From positions 1 through 5,184 of the forward strand of contig JAISIB010000146.1 of NCBI GenBank assembly GCA_031262265.1: DNA of 5,184 bases. The letters run 5' to 3'. Positions 1 to 3,275 of this stretch are shown here, piece by piece. Within the stretch, counting starts at the first letter, position 1; every line of letters starts with the position of its first letter. The translations under genes were made by a program, and so were the position numbers. The notes under the pieces were generated by a model. It was given only the letters and a program-made list of their open reading frames with translations, had not been told where the DNA came from and did not search any database. Source of the DNA: Prevotellaceae bacterium (GTDB taxonomy: Bacteria > Bacteroidota > Bacteroidia > Bacteroidales > Bacteroidaceae).

Positions 1-450
1 CAGTTGCTCCACGATATTGTCATAGTCACACTTGTCGTTATCCAATTGATTGACGACAAACAATACCGGCTTGTGCAACTTCTCGGCATAACGAAAGTGG
101 TTTTGCGTCCCGACCTCAATGCCGTACTGTCCATTAAGCAGAATGGCCGCCGTATCGGTCACGTTCAATGCCGTCACTGCGCCGCCCACGAAATCATCCG
201 ACCCCGGACAATCGATAATGTTCAGCTTTTTTTGATTCCACTCCACGTGTGTCACAGTCGAGAACACCGAATATCCGTATTCCTGCTCAACCGGAAAATA
301 ATCACTCACGGTATTTTTACCGGCGATGCTACCTCTACGTTTTATAATACCACCCTCGTAGAGCATCGCTTCTACAAGTGTGGTTTTTCCAGAGCCAGAA
401 CTTCCCAACAGGGCTATGTTCTTGATTTCATTAGTTTGATATACTTTCAT
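1..450 (-). CDS. fusA2: Elongation factor G paralogue (EF-G2/FusA2 type), N-terminal part, cut by window edge
   Basis: The minus strand reads an uninterrupted 150-codon frame from ATG (448-450) off the left edge, so only the G-domain start is visible. It begins MKVYQTNEIKNIALLGSSGS. The P-loop is G16-SSGSG-K22-T23, followed by EQEYGYS (55-61) where switch I should end, D80-C-P-G83-S84 at G3, and NQLD (134-137) at G4. In canonical EF-G these are GHxDxGKT, ERGITI, DTPGH and NKxD. The His that activates the hydrolytic water is therefore Ser84 here, and the switch I and G4 motifs are altered. The overall fit is to the EF-G2 branch, which includes the Bacteroides thetaiotaomicron EF-G2 reported to support translocation without GTP hydrolysis in starved and gut-resident cells. 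Tetracycline ribosome-protection proteins (TetQ/TetM) are unlikely because they keep DTPGH. The gene is transcribed divergently from rex. Family assignment is strong. Lack of GTPase activity is inferred. Confidence 0.9.
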   Translation of the reverse strand, partial: MKVYQTNEIKNIALLGSSGSGKTTLVEAMLYEGGIIKRRGSIAGKNTVSDYFPVEQEYGYSVFSTVTHVEWNQKKLNIIDCPGSDDFVGGAVTALNVTDTAAILLNGQYGIEVGTQNHFRYAEKLHKPVLFVVNQLDNDKCDYDNIVEQL

Positions 451-476
451 TGGTAGTAAGATTTTTAAATGTGGCG

Positions 477-506
477 CAAAGTAGGAATTTCTCGGTACAC
501 AGCCAA
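477..506 (-). promoter_or_regulatory. Candidate promoter of the EF-G2 gene
   Basis: On the minus strand TACTTTG (complement of 477-483) resembles the Bacteroidetes -7 box TAnnTTTG but has one spacer base instead of two. TTGG (complement of 503-506) lies 19 bp upstream and resembles the -33 TTTG box. Transcription would start near 470, giving a leader of about 20 nt. It is plausible but below consensus, which would suit a promoter that needs an activator. Confidence 0.35.
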
Positions 507-515
507 TTACAGTAG

Positions 516-533
516 GTATGTTATAAAACATAC
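516..533. promoter_or_regulatory. Perfect dyad upstream of the EF-G2 promoter, candidate operator
   Basis: GTATGTT-ATAA-AACATAC is a perfect inverted repeat with 7-bp arms and a 4-bp centre. Its centre (about 524.5) lies roughly 54 bp upstream of the predicted start of the EF-G2 transcript, just beyond the -33 box, where an activator would sit. In B. thetaiotaomicron the EF-G2 gene is reported to be under control of the CRP-family regulator Cur. Whether this dyad is such a site cannot be told from the sequence. Confidence 0.4.
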
Positions 534-632
534 TTTCTACGACATCCTTGCGCGCAGCTACTTAGGAGGTTCATTTTCATCGTTATATTTCGGATTCTCC
601 CCGTCAAATATTTTGATAATATAGGAAGATAG

Positions 633-676
633 TCAAATAACCAACCTTGTTATTTAAACAAGCGGCTCGGATATTT
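633..676 (+). repeat. Inverted repeat copy 1, upstream of rex
   Basis: Positions 633-667 match the reverse complement of 2611-2645 at 33 of 35 bases. Extending to 676 (partner 2602-2645) gives 40 of 44. The repeat contains two overlapping dyads: AAATAAC-N7-GTTATTT (635-655) and CTTGTT-N5-AACAAG (646-662). They share the GTT at 649-651, so only one could form at a time. This copy lies about 140 bp upstream of the rex start. Its function is unknown; it could be a shared protein-binding site or a dispersed intergenic repeat. Confidence 0.85.
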
Positions 677-746
677 CGATACCCGACAATGAGGATAAAT
701 TCTCGCGGCAAGAACTAAAAAATCGATGAGATTTCCGCTTGCATGC

Positions 747-769
747 ACGGTATTTGCGAAAAATACCGT
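747..769. promoter_or_regulatory. Perfect 9-bp-arm dyad at the rex promoter, candidate operator
   Basis: ACGGTATTT (747-755), a five-base centre (GCGAA) and AAATACCGT (761-769) form a perfect inverted repeat of 23 bp. Its right arm ends on the first base of the TACTTTTG promoter box, so a bound protein would cover the -10 to -33 region of the rex promoter, as expected for a repressor. Autoregulation by Rex is an obvious hypothesis, but the sequence does not match the classical Rex box TTGTGAA-N4-TTCACAA. Because the dyad lies upstream of the predicted start of transcription, it is more likely a DNA site than an RNA hairpin. Confidence 0.5.
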
Positions 770-776
770 ACTTTTG
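769..776 (+). promoter_or_regulatory. Candidate -7 promoter element for the rex operon
   Basis: TACTTTTG fits the Bacteroidetes sigma-ABfr -7 consensus TAnnTTTG exactly. Transcription would start near 781-784, giving a leader of about 35 nt before the rex ATG. No convincing TTTG -33 box occurs 19-21 bp upstream. The TTTG at 753-756 is too close (12-bp spacing). Confidence 0.5.
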
Positions 777-816
777 TCTGACACTATCGGTGTGGTCAGC
801 CAAAAACACGTACAGG

Positions 817-1467
817 ATGAATCAAACAAACGTTTTGAAAGAACAGAACCAAGTGCCCGAACCGACGTTACGCCGGCTTCCGTGGTATCTTTCTAACGCC
901 AAACTACTACGGCAGCAGGGCGCACAATACGTTTCCTCCACACAAATATCGAAAGCCACCAATATCGAGGCCTCGCAGATAGCCAAAGATTTATCTTACG
1001 TTGCCATTACGGGACGCACGCGCGTCGGTTATGACGTCGGCGAACTCATACATGTGTTGGAAGACTTTCTCGGTTTCACGCAGGGACACAAAGCGTTTCT
1101 ATTCGGCGTAGGTAGTTTGGGCGGCGCACTGCTGGGCGACTCCGGATTGCTCCACTTCGGGATGGAAATAGTAGGTGCGTTCGACATCAATCCTGCAAAA
1201 GTCGGTACCACGATTAACGGCATTCCTATCTTCCATACCAACAGTTTCGAAGAAAGGATGCGCGACCACGCCGTCAATATCGGTATTCTGACAGTTCCCA
1301 TAGAAATTGCACAAACTATCACGGATAAGATGGTAGCGGGCGGCATCAAAGCCGTTTGGAACTTTACTCCGTTCCGTATTCGAGTACCTTATGGTATCGT
1401 GGTACAGAACACGTCTCTATACGCTCATTTGGCCGTCATGTTCAACCGCTTAAACGCTGCATTATGA
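817..1467 (+). CDS. rex: Redox-sensing transcriptional repressor Rex
   Basis: This 216-aa protein matches the usual Rex length (about 205-225). It is a cytosolic homodimer whose DNA binding is controlled by the NADH/NAD+ ratio. A winged helix-turn-helix occupies about residues 14-75 (PEPTLRRLPWYL, then QIAKDLS at 54-60 as recognition helix and GRTRVGYDV as wing). A Rossmann fold follows, with FGVGSLGGALL (96-106, GxGxxG at 97-102) and FDINPAKVG after the second strand, where the acidic residue binds the adenosine ribose. The C-terminal helix (YAHLAVMFNRL) is the domain-swapped dimer segment. The frame stays open upstream to 739, but those residues overlap the promoter and do not resemble Rex, so the ATG at 817 is chosen. 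Classical Rex proteins read QIRKDLS; here Arg is Ala, which may change operator choice. The stop overlaps the next start (ATGA), implying coupled translation. Confidence 0.93.
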   Translation: MNQTNVLKEQNQVPEPTLRRLPWYLSNAKLLRQQGAQYVSSTQISKATNIEASQIAKDLSYVAITGRTRVGYDVGELIHVLEDFLGFTQGHKAFLFGVGSLGGALLGDSGLLHFGMEIVGAFDINPAKVGTTINGIPIFHTNSFEERMRDHAVNIGILTVPIEIAQTITDKMVAGGIKAVWNFTPFRIRVPYGIVVQNTSLYAHLAVMFNRLNAAL

Positions 1468-2075
1468 AGATTATTGCTGCCGGCATGAACTATGCCTCAC
1501 ACAATCAGGAACTGAGTAACGAAGCTCCGCAACAACCCGTTATCTTTTTGAAACCCGATTCTGCCATTTTGCGTAGTGGGAAACCGTTTTTTATTCCGGA
1601 CTTTGCCAACCGTTTCGACTATGAAACGGAATTAGTGGTGCGCATTTGTCGATTAGGAAAGAATATTTCTACGCGATTCGCCTATCGTTACTACGACGCC
1701 TATACGGTTGGTATTGATTTCACCGCACGTGATTTACAGAACCAACTACGAAAGCAAGGTTTTCCGTGGGAGTTGTCCAAAGCATTCGACGGATCGGCGG
1801 TGATCGGAGACTTCGTGCCGAAGACACGCTTCCACGATGCACAGAACGTTCGGTTTCATTTGAATATCGACGGGCAGGAGGCGCAACGCGGCAACTGCAT
1901 AGATATGCTGTTCTCTATTGATGAATTGATAGCTTACGTTAGCCGCTTCATGACATTGAAGACGGGTGACTTACTCTTTACGGGAACGCCGGCCGGCGTA
2001 GGGCCTGCACAAATCGGACAGCATCTGCAAGGATATTTGGAAGATGAAAAAGTGCTTGACTTTTATGTACGCTGA
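1464..2075 (+). CDS. Fumarylacetoacetate hydrolase (FAH) family enzyme
   Basis: The 203-aa protein is a single-domain FAH-fold enzyme, similar in length to FAHD1-like acylpyruvases and oxaloacetate decarboxylases (about 205-220). Visible family motifs are MNYASHNQE (8-16; His13 and Glu16 match the catalytic His/Glu pair), the metal ligands in YETELVV (Glu54, Glu56) and GIDFTARD (Asp85), LSKAFDGSAVIG (104-115), and FTGTPAGVG (172-180) near the C-terminus. These residues bind Mg2+ or Mn2+ and polarise a beta-keto acid. The substrate cannot be read from the sequence; oxaloacetate or an acylpyruvate is most likely. The start is the ATG at 1464, which overlaps the rex stop by four bases. An in-frame extension to 1356 lies wholly inside rex and does not resemble the family. 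Translation is probably coupled to rex. ispF starts three bases after the stop, so the gene is the middle of a three-gene operon. No tyrosine degradation genes are nearby, arguing against a true fumarylacetoacetase. Confidence 0.9.
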   Translation: MKIIAAGMNYASHNQELSNEAPQQPVIFLKPDSAILRSGKPFFIPDFANRFDYETELVVRICRLGKNISTRFAYRYYDAYTVGIDFTARDLQNQLRKQGFPWELSKAFDGSAVIGDFVPKTRFHDAQNVRFHLNIDGQEAQRGNCIDMLFSIDELIAYVSRFMTLKTGDLLFTGTPAGVGPAQIGQHLQGYLEDEKVLDFYVR

Positions 2076-2078
2076 CGC

Positions 2079-2582
2079 ATGACACAGGTAAGGACAGGTT
2101 TTGGCTTCGACGTGCACCGTCTGACGCCTGATCGCGAACTTTGGTTGGGCGGTATCCGCATTCCTCACACGCACGGATTACTCGGGCACTCGGATGCCGA
2201 CGTGCTGATACACGCTCTTTGCGATGCGCTGCTCGGTGCCGCCAATCTGCGCGACATCGGATACCATTTCCCCGATACATCGGCCGATTATGCAGGTATC
2301 GACAGTAAGATTCTACTGCGACGCACCATGCAATTGGTCGCTGAAAAAGGCTATTGCCTCGGCAATGCCGACATCACCGTCTGTGCCGAACACCCCAAGC
2401 TTAGTCCATACATACCAGCCATGCGACAAACACTGGCCGCTCTGATGAATACCGACGAGGACAACGTCTCCGTCAAAGCCACCACTACCGAACGGCTCGG
2501 ATTCACCGGACGCGAAGAAGGAATCGCGGCCTACGCCAGCGTACTGATAGAGAAAGGCTCCGGTTCATCGGAAGTTCTGTAA
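2079..2582 (+). CDS. ispF: 2-C-methyl-D-erythritol 2,4-cyclodiphosphate synthase
   Basis: IspF converts CDP-ME 2-phosphate to the cyclic diphosphate MEcPP with release of CMP, in the MEP route to isoprenoids (quinones, undecaprenyl phosphate). It acts as a cytosolic homotrimer with Zn2+ and a second divalent metal. The 167-aa length is normal (about 156-165). The Zn ligands are clear: Asp11 and His13 in GFGFDVHRL, and His45 in the helix after LGHSDADVLIHAL. The loop RDIGYHFPDT (58-67) and the signature KATTTERLGFTGREEGIAA (133-151) contact the substrate and CMP. The final residues (KGSGSSEVL) are a short unremarkable tail. The ATG lies three bases after the FAH stop and no promoter is visible in front of it, so it is probably transcribed with rex. 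A NADH-sensing repressor at the head of an operon containing ispF is notable because IspF itself does no redox chemistry. All catalytic residues are present. Confidence 0.97.
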   Translation: MTQVRTGFGFDVHRLTPDRELWLGGIRIPHTHGLLGHSDADVLIHALCDALLGAANLRDIGYHFPDTSADYAGIDSKILLRRTMQLVAEKGYCLGNADITVCAEHPKLSPYIPAMRQTLAALMNTDEDNVSVKATTTERLGFTGREEGIAAYASVLIEKGSGSSEVL

Positions 2583-2601
2583 ATAACTGACGAAGAAAAT
2601 A

Positions 2602-2645
2602 AAATCTCCAAGCCGCTTGTTTGAATAACAAGGTCGGTTATTTGA
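2602..2645 (-). repeat. Inverted repeat copy 2, downstream of ispF
   Basis: The reverse complement of 2611-2645 matches 633-667 at 33 of 35 bases, extending to 40 of 44 with 2602-2610. One difference falls in the loop of the AATAAC/GTTATT dyad. The other falls in the loop of the CTTGTT/AACAAG dyad and shortens the AT-rich stem from 7 to 6 bp. The copy starts about 20-30 bp after the ispF stop and lies just upstream of the promoter of the next gene, so it could serve as an operon end, a binding site for that promoter, or both. There is no T-run after the hairpin on either strand, so it is not an ordinary intrinsic terminator. Confidence 0.85.
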
Positions 2646-2685
2646 ATTCCTTCGGTTGCGACAGTCGTTTTTCATAAATGTACAT

Positions 2686-2693
2686 TATCTTTG
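2686..2693 (+). promoter_or_regulatory. Candidate -7 promoter element for the 157-aa gene
   Basis: TATCTTTG matches the Bacteroidetes -7 consensus TAnnTTTG exactly. The predicted transcript would start near 2700, giving a leader of about 40 nt rich in A and T. The -33 position (about 2663-2667) has no good TTTG. A 10-bp palindrome AATGTACATT (2677-2686) abuts the box and could be a regulator site. Confidence 0.55.
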
Positions 2694-2738
2694 TCCCCAT
2701 ATAAATCATTAATAAACAAACTGATAAACGGATACCCT

Positions 2739-3212
2739 ATGGAAAATAGCACAGACGGCTTTTTCGGCGATATTGTAAACACGCTGCTGCGATTGGCAGA
2801 AGAGAAACTAAACAGTCAATTTGAGCAAGATTGCTTAAAGCACTACCTTGACAATACAGGTACTACCATGGAGCTAAGTAAAGACACCTTTCAACTGATT
2901 GCCGCCGAGACTCTGAAACTGCAAGAGGCGGCCGGCGGACGATTGGCAGGCACTACATCTGTCAACATCAACGGTAAACGCTACTACACCAAATGTATTA
3001 ATTTCTATGGCTGTCGCGACTTTGATTATGCGCTGGGTTGTTCCACTCTCTATTTTGATGAAGAAGGGACGCCGGTCGGTATCTATGACCGCTACGACTT
3101 TGATGCCGCTAAACACCGCGATACGCTTGCCGAACAACTAACTGAGTTAATGAGTTTCTTAGCAAGTAAGGGTATCGGCAAAGCGTATGATATTGTGTAC
3201 GGCGTGAAATAA
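2739..3212 (+). CDS. Small protein with a colicin M-like D-x-Y-D-x5-H-R motif, function unproven
   Basis: I do not recognise this 157-aa protein from an established Bacteroidales annotation. It has no signal peptide, lipobox or membrane segment, so it is probably cytosolic. The N-terminal half is helical and charged (FGDIVNTLLRLAEEKLNSQF, then HYLDNTG). The C-terminal half looks like a compact alpha/beta domain with INFYGCRDFDYALGC, a strand TLYFDEEGTPVGIYD, and a final amphipathic helix. Residues 117-127 read DRYDFDAAKHR, giving Asp117, Tyr119, Asp120, His126 and Arg127. The spacing equals that of the five essential residues of colicin M (Asp226, Tyr228, Asp229, His235, Arg236), which hydrolyses lipid II and undecaprenyl-linked pyrophosphates. 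Length also suits an isolated colicin M activity domain. Membership is inferred from one motif. The ATG at 2739 is chosen because an in-frame TTG at 2691 lies inside the promoter box. The gene has its own promoter candidate and ends at a terminator. No immunity gene is visible beside it. Confidence 0.8.
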   Translation: MENSTDGFFGDIVNTLLRLAEEKLNSQFEQDCLKHYLDNTGTTMELSKDTFQLIAAETLKLQEAAGGRLAGTTSVNINGKRYYTKCINFYGCRDFDYALGCSTLYFDEEGTPVGIYDRYDFDAAKHRDTLAEQLTELMSFLASKGIGKAYDIVYGVK

Positions 3213-3250
3213 AAAAGCCTGCCACCGTATAATAAAACGGTAGCAGGCTT
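3211..3250 (-). terminator. Intrinsic terminator of pnp, in the convergent gap
   Basis: Positions 3215-3228 (AAGCCTGC-C-ACCGT) pair with 3237-3250 (ACGGT-A-GCAGGCTT) around an 8-base loop. Read on the minus strand the single non-Watson-Crick position becomes a U-G wobble, giving a continuous 14-bp stem followed by U-rich sequence (complement of 3207-3214). On the plus strand the same position is a C-A mismatch and the tail is only TTGCTATA. It is therefore mainly the pnp terminator and at best a weak one for the plus-strand gene that ends at 3212. Confidence 0.88.
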
Positions 3251-3275
3251 GCTATACTATAAACGAGCGTCAAAC

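Larger units (their letters stand above)
451..816. other. Divergent intergenic regulatory region between the EF-G2 gene and rex
   Basis: This 366-bp stretch has no plausible gene. It holds a promoter candidate for the EF-G2 gene (477-506, minus), a perfect 7-bp-arm dyad upstream of it (516-533), a small TCAAA/TTTGA dyad (604-616), one copy of an inverted repeat that recurs after ispF (633-676), and a 9-bp-arm dyad (747-769) abutting a TACTTTTG promoter element for rex (769-776). Positions about 541-603 and 677-745 show nothing I can name. The length and the density of dyads suggest regulation of both flanking genes from here. Confidence 0.7.

Noticed and set aside
4..456. Open frame of 150 codons on the plus strand
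   Set aside because: It lies antisense to the EF-G2 gene and encodes no recognisable protein. The minus-strand frame has clear GTPase motifs.
646..662. CTTGTT-ATTTA-AACAAG as a canonical Rex operator
   Set aside because: The half-sites TTGTT/AACAA are Rex-like, but the spacing is about three bases too short for TTGTTAA-N4-TTAACAA. It is kept only as part of the repeat, with no assigned factor.
778..799. CTGACAC / GT(G)GTCAG imperfect hairpin in front of rex
   Set aside because: It needs a bulge, and its left arm lies at or before the predicted start of transcription, so an RNA leader structure is doubtful.
739..816. In-frame 26-residue N-terminal extension of Rex
   Set aside because: It would start upstream of the candidate rex promoter, overlaps the dyad at 747-769, and its residues do not resemble any Rex N-terminus. 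The ATG at 817 gives the standard length.
1029..1349. Minus-strand open frames opposite rex (1029-1349, 1099-1314)
   Set aside because: They are antisense to a clear Rex coding sequence with no motif or promoter of their own.
633..2645. Inverted repeats as the ends of a transposon carrying rex, FAH and ispF
   Set aside because: There is no transposase or target-site duplication. The repeats sit inside intergenic DNA with further spacer on both sides, and the enclosed genes look like ordinary core genes, one of them probably essential.
2691..2738. TTG start extending the 157-aa protein by 16 residues
   Set aside because: The TTG is part of the TATCTTTG promoter box. The ATG at 2739 follows a leader of sensible length.
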